From UBA8919 sp041658185 (lineage in GTDB: Bacteria > Elusimicrobiota > UBA8919): a stretch of 64,000 nt of DNA. Both the position numbers and the translations under genes were made by a program. The stretch spans positions 1 to 64,000 of the forward strand of contig JBBAAR010000001.1 in assembly GCA_041658185.1 (NCBI GenBank), in the 5' to 3' direction. The notes under the pieces were generated by a model. The model worked only from the letters and a program-made list of their open reading frames with translations, did no database searches and was not told where the DNA came from. Positions 34,797-42,531 of this stretch are shown here, in pieces. Position 1 is the stretch's first letter; every line of letters starts with the position of its first letter.

Positions 34797-34860
34797 AAAA
34801 TTCCTCCGATAATTCTTATTTTTTTTAGATATTCCTCACATACTGTTCAGAATGACAACA

Positions 34861-34944
34861 CAACTACATAGATCGCCCCGCAACCAGGACTTCTCCCACG
34901 GGGACTCCCTTCCCGGTCGCTGCGACGGCACCTCGTAACGACAT
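34861..34944. repeat. Intercistronic repeat, acsB-acsC spacer
   Basis: Contains CACGGGGACTCCCTTCCCGG followed by TCGC (34897-34920), a motif also present at 8313-8335 and 46461-46513. It begins a few bases after the acsB stop codon. Confidence 0.5.
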
Positions 34945-37122
34945 CTACATCAAGGGTTCCATTGTGAGTGCCGGATGATTAACTTTCTGCAAAAATTCTA
35001 AAAGTTTTTCGGTATCCGTCGCAACCGTTTCGTCGCCAATTTTATCAAAGAAATCAGGAATACCCTCTTCTTCGCCGCGCTTTTTTATTTTTTCGGAAAT
35101 TGCTTCTTTCAATTCTTTCGGCATCCATACAATTCTTTTTAAGCCGCCGTCAGCTTTTATGAATTTTTTTGATGTGATATAGAGACGCCCGAAACCCATA
35201 AAACCGGGTGTTTGATTTCCGCCGCCGACAGAACCGGCAAGAGTAGAAAATGTCATACCGAGCGGCGTCATTCCGGAGTACTCGCGGTTGACAACCATAA
35301 AACCGTTTGCTTCCGGAACTATAGCGCCTATGCACTCAAAACAACCGCAACTTGTTTCGGGAAATGTCATAATTGAATATCCGTGAAACTGCTCTAAATG
35401 ACCGTTTGATTTTATTTTTACATAATCATTAATGCCCTGCCACTCGCCGCGCACTCCGTCTAAAACCGTACCTTTTTTCACGGGCTGATTGGGACCGGTC
35501 GGATTTATTTCAAAAGACGCCTTGCAGTCAAGCCAGTTGTAAGCACCGCAGAGTCCGAGTCGTTCCGGTTTCACAATGCACAGATGATTTGGCGCGAACG
35601 ATTGACAGAGCGTGCAGGAATAAAATGTATCAACCGACTCGTCGGTCATAGCGCCTATTCTTTCATCACGGATTTTATATGCCTCACGAGCAGAAGGCAA
35701 AAGTTTTTTTACATCGTCTTCTTTTGTATAAATTTTTATCTGAACTTTGTCAACAATCGTTCCGAAGACCTCATGAATTCTTGCGTGAATAATTGTGCCT
35801 ATGTGTTTCAACTTAAATCCCTTTGACTTTGCTTCTTTGGAAATCCGCAGCCATATCAAATCACGCTGGCCGGTGTGCATTATTCCCTGCGCCTCATTTA
35901 AAAATGTGTGAATCTGCCGTTCAACAATTGACTCAAACTCTTTCTGCATTTTTCTGCCGGCAACTTCAACATAGATACCCAAAGGAATTGCAGCGCCCTC
36001 TTTTACATCGTCTATTTCCGGTCCGATAACCTCAATTTTACCGTCGGTAATTTCATCGGTATTTTTTGTCGTCACATATTCAAATGCAGTTGAGTACTTG
36101 CTTCCTGCCTCAAGATGTGTCTGGGTTTTGCGAACCCTTTCGCCCTCAAATGCCGCTGAATACGCGACAGGAATTGGAATCTCCGAAACCTTTACTTTCA
36201 CGCCTCTTACTTCAATACAAACGGGAACAATTTTTTTGTGGTCAAGTTCGGAAACCAGATGCTCATATGTGCAAATTCCCGTCGGTCTTATCTCAGGAAT
36301 ATCAGTATCGGCGATTATCGGAAATCCCATATTTATTGCACCGGCGCCTGTTGCATATTTAACATCATCAATTTCGCCGAGTGTAACTCCGAATGCAAAA
36401 ACCCTGTCCTTACAGTACTTCAAACATTTTAATGCTTCTCCTTTTTTAAGTCCTCCGAAAGTTAAAGCCCCGCGAATTGCCCAGTTGAGAGGATAAATTC
36501 CTGTAATTGTATCTCTGCCATAAGGGACTATGTAATTATCCCAGCCCATCTCAACATTTTCTTCTTTTAATTGGTCAATGATTGAGCGTCCATTTGTCGA
36601 CGAGCCAACGAATGAAAGAATCTGCCTTTTCTGAAATTCTCTTACAATTTCAACCGCCGTTTTATTGTCGGGTGCGGCACCGAGTATAGCAGCGAAACCC
36701 GGCATCCTTCCGTCAACAAGTTGAATTCCCAATTGTCTTAAAATCGTATCCGAGAAAAATCCAATGCAGTCCGGCTGGGGCTCCTGTTGATAAAGATACC
36801 GCAGGCCGACTATAATCTCCTCGGCAAAAAGTGTCGCGACTCCGCTGTCAAGCGTATCCCCCAAATAAGGAAGGTGAAAATTCTGCGTCGGTTCATTGTG
36901 CAGAAGTGATTTTGATTCTTGTAAAACTGGTTTTATATCTCCGAGCGTTTTGACTTCAAGTCCTAACAAAGCATAAGCCATCGGGAAAAAATATGCAGTA
37001 TCCGGAAATTCAACCTTTTGTCCCTCACCTTTTTCGGCAATTGCTTTTACTAAAAAATCCTCAGCATCCTTAACAATTTTTTGGGCGCCTCTTATCGCAG
37101 CGGTAGCAACAATTTTTGACAT
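34945..37122 (-). CDS. acsB: Acetyl-CoA synthase catalytic subunit
   Basis: Forms acetyl-CoA from CO, the corrinoid-bound methyl group and CoA. The ATG at 37122 (MSKIVATAAIRGAQ) follows a strong GGAGGGAG site; the longer frame reads through that site from a GTG. The 725-residue protein has the A-cluster ligands C-x2-C-x8-C-x9-C (SCTLCQSFAPNHLC...GLCG) and the Cys-Gly-Cys Ni site in SCGCFECI. The N-terminal CODH-interaction domain is present, as in bacterial AcsB. All cluster ligands look intact. Confidence 0.97.
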   Translation of the reverse strand: MSKIVATAAIRGAQKIVKDAEDFLVKAIAEKGEGQKVEFPDTAYFFPMAYALLGLEVKTLGDIKPVLQESKSLLHNEPTQNFHLPYLGDTLDSGVATLFAEEIIVGLRYLYQQEPQPDCIGFFSDTILRQLGIQLVDGRMPGFAAILGAAPDNKTAVEIVREFQKRQILSFVGSSTNGRSIIDQLKEENVEMGWDNYIVPYGRDTITGIYPLNWAIRGALTFGGLKKGEALKCLKYCKDRVFAFGVTLGEIDDVKYATGAGAINMGFPIIADTDIPEIRPTGICTYEHLVSELDHKKIVPVCIEVRGVKVKVSEIPIPVAYSAAFEGERVRKTQTHLEAGSKYSTAFEYVTTKNTDEITDGKIEVIGPEIDDVKEGAAIPLGIYVEVAGRKMQKEFESIVERQIHTFLNEAQGIMHTGQRDLIWLRISKEAKSKGFKLKHIGTIIHARIHEVFGTIVDKVQIKIYTKEDDVKKLLPSAREAYKIRDERIGAMTDESVDTFYSCTLCQSFAPNHLCIVKPERLGLCGAYNWLDCKASFEINPTGPNQPVKKGTVLDGVRGEWQGINDYVKIKSNGHLEQFHGYSIMTFPETSCGCFECIGAIVPEANGFMVVNREYSGMTPLGMTFSTLAGSVGGGNQTPGFMGFGRLYITSKKFIKADGGLKRIVWMPKELKEAISEKIKKRGEEEGIPDFFDKIGDETVATDTEKLLEFLQKVNHPALTMEPLM

Positions 37123-37139
37123 TTTTCTCCCTCCAAGAA

Positions 37140-37180
37140 ACACGCGAATTGGCGCTAATCTAACGCGTTTATTCGCGTGT
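37140..37180. repeat. Inverted-repeat element at methyltransferase stop / acsB leader
   Basis: ACACGCGAAT (37140-37149) and ATTCGCGTGT (37171-37180) are perfect 10-bp inverted repeats. The right arm encodes the last residues (TRE) and stop of the methyltransferase; the left arm lies next to the acsB ribosome-binding site. The transcript would form a hairpin between the two genes. Confidence 0.7.
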
Positions 37181-38032
37181 CTTTTGAAACAAATAAATCA
37201 TATATCTTAAATTCTGTCTGAATTTTTCGGGATTAAGTTTTTCGGGATTTTTCTGACGGATATCTTCTGCAACTTTTTTAATTTTTCGTCTAAAAAGAAA
37301 CTTTATAACTTTTGTGGTCTTTGGGATTTCATCATATGCCAATGAAATAAGTGCTTCCGTAATAGGAATTATAAACTTCCTGTAATAATGCTCCCCGATT
37401 GAAAGTGTCGGCAGAACATTTTCAGTAATATCTTCGTCTCTAACAATCTTGAAACCATTTTTTTCCGCTTCATCAAGAAATCGGGATAAAACGGCGCAGT
37501 TTCTATAATACCCCGTTGCTTCTTTTCTGAAATAATCTGATATCAGAAGATAGCCGTCTTTATTTAATATCCCTTTACATTTTTCAAAAAGTTTTTTCAA
37601 ACTTATATATTGTGAACTTTCGCTCATAAGTATAATATCAAATTTTTTTTCGGCAGAAAATTCTTCAAATTTTGTAAGATGAAATTTTACCGCACCTTTA
37701 AATTTTTCGTTGATTATCTGCCGGTTGTAAAGGTCAGGGCTTAGGCATTCAACATTATACCCTTTTGAAATAAGTATCTCGGTTGAAATACCCGTTCCGC
37801 AACCGACATCAAGAATTGTCATAACCTTTGACGGAATATAGTCTAACAGTTTTTCAGTATATTTTAATTGAGCATTTTTTAAGTCCTCAATTGTCAATGT
37901 GTTTTGTTCCGCGTCCGTTCCGCGTCCGTTCCGCGTTTCTCTCTCAAAATATCCGAAATGAAATGCGGGAAGTCCGAGAACTTCTCTACAAAGTTTTAAC
38001 GAATAATCAATCTTTCTATCTTTTGACCGCAT
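37169..38032 (-). CDS. Class I SAM-dependent methyltransferase
   Basis: A 287-residue Rossmann methyltransferase with motif I ILDVGCGTGIST near residue 73, then FDIILMSESSQY and KDGYLLISDYFR, resembling Methyltransf_11/UbiE-type small-molecule enzymes. Substrate unknown. It lies between the FAD oxidoreductase and acsB, unusual for acs operons, and overlaps the upstream gene by 17 bases. Three copies of an 11-bp repeat encode RNGRGTD near residue 33 and the last codons derive from an inverted repeat, so both ends show repeat-derived sequence. Confidence 0.85.
   Translation of the reverse strand: MRSKDRKIDYSLKLCREVLGLPAFHFGYFERETRNGRGTDAEQNTLTIEDLKNAQLKYTEKLLDYIPSKVMTILDVGCGTGISTEILISKGYNVECLSPDLYNRQIINEKFKGAVKFHLTKFEEFSAEKKFDIILMSESSQYISLKKLFEKCKGILNKDGYLLISDYFRKEATGYYRNCAVLSRFLDEAEKNGFKIVRDEDITENVLPTLSIGEHYYRKFIIPITEALISLAYDEIPKTTKVIKFLFRRKIKKVAEDIRQKNPEKLNPEKFRQNLRYMIYLFQKTRE
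37906..37937. repeat. 11-bp tandem repeat inside methyltransferase gene
   Basis: GTTCCGCGTCC occurs at 37906-37916 and 37917-37927, followed by GTTCCGCGTT (37928-37937). It is read in frame as part of RETRNGRGTDAEQ. Confidence 0.7.
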
Positions 38033-39305
38033 TTATCCGCTCCGCAAAAACCTCATCATATTCTTTTTCAAAAAATTTGTCTTTATGCTCTTTAATCAAC
38101 GGTAAAATTTTGGCAAAATTGAAATTGTTTTCTAATAATCCGGTTTTTATAGATGAAACGTCAATCTTTTTCTTAAGCAGTGATCCGTAGACGCCCGCAT
38201 TATCAACATCACCCGCAAGCACAAATCCGACAATCTTGTTATCTTTAAGCACAAGTTTTTTGTAATTTTTTCTGACGATAAACTCATATCCCTCGCCTTT
38301 TGGTTTTGTAATACCATATGAAATTGTCGGAAGTCCGAAAAACTCAACCGAATTCATAGCCAGAGAACCATCATATTTTATATTTTTCCCCGCCATATTG
38401 AGTCCTGCAATTTTTCCTTGAATAACGGCATTGGGCCACAGAGCATTTATTGTTTTCTCACCCGTAATCAAATCGGATGTCTTAGCAACATCACCTGCGG
38501 AATAAATATCAGAAACGGTCGTCTTCAGTTCATCATCAACAATAATTCCCCATTCGGTTTTTATATCAGTGCCTTTTACAAGTTCTGTGTTTGCCTGAAC
38601 ACCTTTACCGATAACAACAATTTCACAGTCAATCTTAACGCCATTTTCAAGCACAACTCCGTTAACATCTTTATTGCCGACTATCTCTGTTGCAGATAAA
38701 CCGGTAAGAATTTTAATTCCCTGTTTTTCCATTTCCTTCTGAACAAAAGAAGCGCCTTCTTCATCAAGTATCTGGGAAAGAACCTGTTTTGATTTAACGA
38801 CAACAATTACTTTTACTCCTTTTTTATACAAAGCATAAGCAGCGCGAAGCCCTATGAGGCCGCCGCCGAGCATAACTGCTGTTTTTGTTTTATTGAGACG
38901 TTCTTCAATCTTTTTTGCATCAGCGATATTTCTTAATCCAAATACGCCTTCTAACTGAACGCCGGGAATCTTTTCCGTCTTTGAACGCGAGCCGGTTGCA
39001 ATTAAAAGTTTATCAAATGGAACAATAGTGCTGTCTGAAAGTTTAACTTTCTTATCCGGTAAGACCAATTCAACCTTTTTGCCGAGAATTGCATTGACAT
39101 TATTCTTCTTATAAAAATCATCATCCCTGTATTTCAATTTTTCCTCAGAAATTGTTCCTGCAAGATAATAAGAGAGAAGGCATCTTGAATAAATCGGATA
39201 ATCCTCGTCCGACACAATAGTTATTTTACCATTTTTATCCGTTTCTCTTATTGACTCTATCGCAGAGATACCGGCGGCACTTGCACCAATTATCACATAG
39301 TTCAT
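38016..39305 (-). CDS. FAD/NAD(P)-dependent oxidoreductase of the CODH cluster
   Basis: A 429-residue two-dinucleotide-binding flavoprotein: N-terminal FAD motif YVIIGASAAGISAIE, LLIATGSR, central NAD(P) motif AVMLGGGLIGLRAA, and DIYSAGDVA. It is of the NADH oxidase/nitrite reductase large-subunit type. With cooS and cooF upstream it matches the CODH-CooF-FNOR arrangement known from Carboxydothermus CODH IV, where CO oxidation is linked to NAD(P)+ reduction. It overlaps cooF by four bases. Confidence 0.88.
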   Translation of the reverse strand: MNYVIIGASAAGISAIESIRETDKNGKITIVSDEDYPIYSRCLLSYYLAGTISEEKLKYRDDDFYKKNNVNAILGKKVELVLPDKKVKLSDSTIVPFDKLLIATGSRSKTEKIPGVQLEGVFGLRNIADAKKIEERLNKTKTAVMLGGGLIGLRAAYALYKKGVKVIVVVKSKQVLSQILDEEGASFVQKEMEKQGIKILTGLSATEIVGNKDVNGVVLENGVKIDCEIVVIGKGVQANTELVKGTDIKTEWGIIVDDELKTTVSDIYSAGDVAKTSDLITGEKTINALWPNAVIQGKIAGLNMAGKNIKYDGSLAMNSVEFFGLPTISYGITKPKGEGYEFIVRKNYKKLVLKDNKIVGFVLAGDVDNAGVYGSLLKKKIDVSSIKTGLLENNFNFAKILPLIKEHKDKFFEKEYDEVFAERINAVKR

Positions 39306-39736
39306 TTTTGCACCTCTTTAATCACCAGCGATTTTGTCGGACAGGAAATAACACATACCGGCCCCTCAGTCCTGTCTTTGCACAAATCACATTTCAAAGC
39401 GAGTTTTGTTTGACGAGAAATTGCAGCAAACGGACAGACCATTATACACATCCAGCAACCGACGCATTTTTCTTCGTCGTGTTGAGTGGAGCCATCTTCT
39501 GCTTTGTACATCGCAGCCGACATACAGGCAGAAATACAAGGTGCTTCTTCACAGTGATGACAGGCATTAGAAATTATTATCTCATCAACCGCCTGAACCT
39601 TTCGTCTGTTGATAGGAAGCGGTTCTTCTTTTATTGCTAAAAAAAGTGTTTTACTTTTTGAATGTTCAACGGCACAAGCGATTTCGCAACTCCTGCAGCC
39701 GAGACATTTTGAAACATCGCAATAAACTTTCTTCAT
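39302..39736 (-). CDS. cooF: CooF-like 4Fe-4S ferredoxin
   Basis: A 144-residue polyferredoxin of the HycB/CooF type with four cysteine clusters: CLGCRSCEIAC, CHHCEEAPCISAC, CVGCWMCIMVCP and CDLC...CVISCP. It would move electrons between CooS and the flavoprotein. It lies 16 bases downstream of cooS. Confidence 0.87.
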   Translation of the reverse strand: MKKVYCDVSKCLGCRSCEIACAVEHSKSKTLFLAIKEEPLPINRRKVQAVDEIIISNACHHCEEAPCISACMSAAMYKAEDGSTQHDEEKCVGCWMCIMVCPFAAISRQTKLALKCDLCKDRTEGPVCVISCPTKSLVIKEVQK

Positions 39737-39752
39737 TGTTTGTCTCCAAAAA

Positions 39753-41657
39753 TTACTTTGTGTACATCATCGGTTTAAGTTTTAATAATTCTCTTTTTTT
39801 ATTCAGATGCTCTATGATTAATTTTGCCGCTTTTATCGGGTCGGGCTCAAATGCAAATTTCCCGCCGACGGTATTTTCAATATCGTTTGTTAAGTACTCT
39901 GTCAGATTTTTCCCACCCATAACAGGAAGCGGAAGCCCTAAAACTGTATAAATTCCGGATGCGACGGCATAAAATCCGATACTCACCGCCTTTTCAGACA
40001 TCCATTCGGGCGCCGCGGCGGCAACGGGCAAGTCGGAAATATCCTCACCCAATCCTCCCTCTGTTATAACATTGCAAAGTGTTGTCAAAATTCTTGAAAT
40101 ATCCACACACGCACCCATATGCAGAACAGGCGGGCAACCAACCGCCTCACATATTTCTTGTAATCCTTTACCCGCATATTTTTTTGCGGCCTCCGGAAGA
40201 AGTAATCCTGCTTTCGCTGAAGCAATTGCGGAACACCCGGTTGTGACAACCAGAACATCATTTTTTATCAGTTCCTTTGTAAGTTCAATGTGCGCCCAGT
40301 CGTGTTTGATTTTGGGATTATTACAGCCGACAATACCAACCGCGCCGCGGAGCCGACCGGAAATTATAGCATCATTGAGCGGCCGATAAGTTGCCCTGTA
40401 TTTCCCGCCGAGCATCTTAAAAACATATTCAGATGTAAAACCCGCTATAAGTTCCATTTTTTCTTTCGGGATATTCACAAGTTCTTTTTTTCTATTTTTG
40501 TAATTTTCAATTGCGAGCCGAACAATTTTTTTTGCTATCGGAAGCGCTTCTTCCTCTGAAAATTCTATGTGTTCAACGCCCGGAAATTTTGCTTTCGGTG
40601 AGGTTGAAACTACTTTTGTATGAAAACAACCCGCAATTTTGCCCAACGCCGGCATCACACACTGGACATCAGTAATAAACACTTCAACTGCACCTGTGAT
40701 GATGGCAAGTTCCTGCTGTAAAAAATTGCCTGCAATCGGTATTCCTCTTCTCATAAGAATTTCATTTGCAGTACAGCATATACCCGCAAGGTTTATTCCT
40801 TTTGCACCGTAACTTTTTGCAAGTTTCAAAAGTTCTTTATCCTGTGAAGCGGTAACTATCACATCCGAAAGTGTCGGCTCGTGTCCGTGAACAATTATAT
40901 TTACTTCATCTTCTTTTATTACACCAAGATTTGAGACGGAACGAATCGGAGTCGGGGAACCGAATAAAATATCCTGCAGGTCGGTGGCAATCATACTTCC
41001 GCCCCAGCCGTCGGAAAGTGAGGCACGGATTCCCTGCTGGATTATATTTTGGTAGTCGTTATCAACTCCCATTGTGGTCCTGTGCATAATTTCAACAACT
41101 TCCCTGTCAATTCCCCTCGGTGTGAGTTTATTTTTTCTCCATATTTCCTGCCTTTTTTTAGGTGCCCGTTTTGTAAACTGTAACTCGCCGTACTGCTGCC
41201 CGAACTCGGCAAAACATTTCTCTGCAACATCATGGGCGATTTCTTCTATTTTTCTGTTTTCTGTTTTTATGTTCAGTTCCTTCGCCAGATCAAAAAGTTT
41301 TTCCTTACCTTTGATTACATACCCTTCCGTTTTCCCTTCGGAAGTTGCAAGAAGCGTATGAGCAACATCCCTGCCGTGGTCGGAATGCGCCGCCGCACCG
41401 GCAGCAATCATCCTTACAAGATTTCTTGCTGCAATCGTGTCGGCGTTTGCCCCACATATTCCTTCTTTAGCACCTTCACCAAAAGGGTCAATTCTGCAGG
41501 GACCCATCACACAATTCCTGCAACATACCCCAAGTTGTCCAAACCCACATTCCGGTTCCATTGCTTCATACCTATCAAAAACAGTGGGGATACATTTATC
41601 ACAGGCAACACACAGGGTTTCTTTTACCGACGAATCAGCACTTTTTTCATTATTCAT
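39753..41657 (-). CDS. cooS: Anaerobic Ni-Fe carbon monoxide dehydrogenase
   Basis: The 634-residue catalytic subunit interconverts CO2 and CO, supplying CO to AcsB. N-terminal cysteines (CVACDKC, GVCCRNCVMGPC) bind the B/D clusters. All C-cluster ligands are visible: His in GHEPTLSD, Cys in GICCTANE, DVQCVMP, VGCNNPK, TTGCSA and MGACVD. The catalytic lysine is in MSEKAVSIG. It overlaps cooC by four bases. Confidence 0.97.
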   Translation of the reverse strand: MNNEKSADSSVKETLCVACDKCIPTVFDRYEAMEPECGFGQLGVCCRNCVMGPCRIDPFGEGAKEGICGANADTIAARNLVRMIAAGAAAHSDHGRDVAHTLLATSEGKTEGYVIKGKEKLFDLAKELNIKTENRKIEEIAHDVAEKCFAEFGQQYGELQFTKRAPKKRQEIWRKNKLTPRGIDREVVEIMHRTTMGVDNDYQNIIQQGIRASLSDGWGGSMIATDLQDILFGSPTPIRSVSNLGVIKEDEVNIIVHGHEPTLSDVIVTASQDKELLKLAKSYGAKGINLAGICCTANEILMRRGIPIAGNFLQQELAIITGAVEVFITDVQCVMPALGKIAGCFHTKVVSTSPKAKFPGVEHIEFSEEEALPIAKKIVRLAIENYKNRKKELVNIPKEKMELIAGFTSEYVFKMLGGKYRATYRPLNDAIISGRLRGAVGIVGCNNPKIKHDWAHIELTKELIKNDVLVVTTGCSAIASAKAGLLLPEAAKKYAGKGLQEICEAVGCPPVLHMGACVDISRILTTLCNVITEGGLGEDISDLPVAAAAPEWMSEKAVSIGFYAVASGIYTVLGLPLPVMGGKNLTEYLTNDIENTVGGKFAFEPDPIKAAKLIIEHLNKKRELLKLKPMMYTK

Positions 41658-42424
41658 TTATTTTCCTCCAAATTAGAAATAATTTTTTCCATTTCTTTAT
41701 CTAAAATTTTATTATCACTATCTATTACACCCCGATTTTTTTCTAAGTCAGTATTGTAAGGAATAAACAGAACAATAATTTCGGAAAATTTATTTGTAAT
41801 AAAATCCCTGTCTCTATCATTACGGATTTTGTTCGCGATTATTAAAACTTTTTTTATGTTCAACTGTTTTGCAAGCGTCAGAATTCTTTTTGTCGTTTCA
41901 ATACTTGAAAATGACGGCTCTGTTATTATCAGCATCGCATCAACTGATGCAGCGGTGCCGCGGGACAAATGTTCAATGCCCGCCTCCATATCCATAATAA
42001 CAACTTCGTTTTCTTTCAATAACAGATGTGAAATCAATGATTTAACGAATGCGTTTTCGGGACAGAAACAGCCTCCTTTGGCGGGTTTCATCTTTCCCAT
42101 TAACATCAGGTGAACTCCGTTATGTTCAACGGAAAATTTTTCCGGAATATCGGAAACCTCCGGGTTCATTTTAAAAAAAGGGACAGAACCGTTATTTTTT
42201 GTAAGAGTTCGTTCCTGAATGATTTCTTTAAGTTCCACGATTGGCTGAAGTTTATCGGGATAAGGATAGCCCAGAATTGTCGCAAGATTGGCATCGGGGT
42301 CGCAATCAATAAGCCAAACATCCTTTCCTTTTTTACTTAAAGAAACGGATAGTGAAGCAGATATGGTTGATTTCCCGGCACCGCCTTTTCCCGTTACAGC
42401 AATTTTACTCGTTTTACTTATCAC
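41654..42424 (-). CDS. cooC: CooC/AcsF nickel-insertion ATPase
   Basis: P-loop ATPase that matures the CODH C-cluster. IAVTGKGGAGKSTIS near the N-terminus is the deviant Walker A, followed by DCDPDANL, CFCPEN (conserved metal-site Cys) and VVIMDMEAGIEHLSRG. The frame extends upstream to TTG at 42460, but that TTG belongs to a consensus -35 box. I choose GTG at 42424, seven bases after the -10 box, giving 256 residues and a possibly leaderless mRNA. It heads the carbonyl-branch operon. Confidence 0.88.
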   Translation of the reverse strand: MISKTSKIAVTGKGGAGKSTISASLSVSLSKKGKDVWLIDCDPDANLATILGYPYPDKLQPIVELKEIIQERTLTKNNGSVPFFKMNPEVSDIPEKFSVEHNGVHLMLMGKMKPAKGGCFCPENAFVKSLISHLLLKENEVVIMDMEAGIEHLSRGTAASVDAMLIITEPSFSSIETTKRILTLAKQLNIKKVLIIANKIRNDRDRDFITNKFSEIIVLFIPYNTDLEKNRGVIDSDNKILDKEMEKIISNLEENK

Positions 42425-42431
42425 AGTTTTG

Positions 42432-42460
42432 ATTTTATCAAACTGACTGCTATTTGTCAA
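42432..42460 (-). promoter_or_regulatory. Promoter of the cooC-cooS-acs operon
   Basis: Minus strand: exact TTGACA (42460-42455), 17-base spacer, TAAAAT (42437-42432). Expected initiation falls on or next to the GTG at 42424, so no Shine-Dalgarno would be transcribed. Confidence 0.65.
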
Positions 42461-42531
42461 GGGCTTTTCTTTGTCACTTTGGAAAATTTTTATCTTTTCG
42501 GATATTTTTTACCGTTGCCTTTTACTTTCAT

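Noticed and set aside
37123..37143. Seven-residue extension (MFLGGRK) of AcsB
   Set aside because: These codons are the Shine-Dalgarno region itself and start from GTG; the next ATG is ideally spaced. The same applies to the MscS extension at 45167-45187.
42425..42460. TTG start of cooC at 42460
   Set aside because: The TTG is the first triplet of a TTGACA -35 box; the region up to 42432 is promoter. GTG at 42424 fits better.
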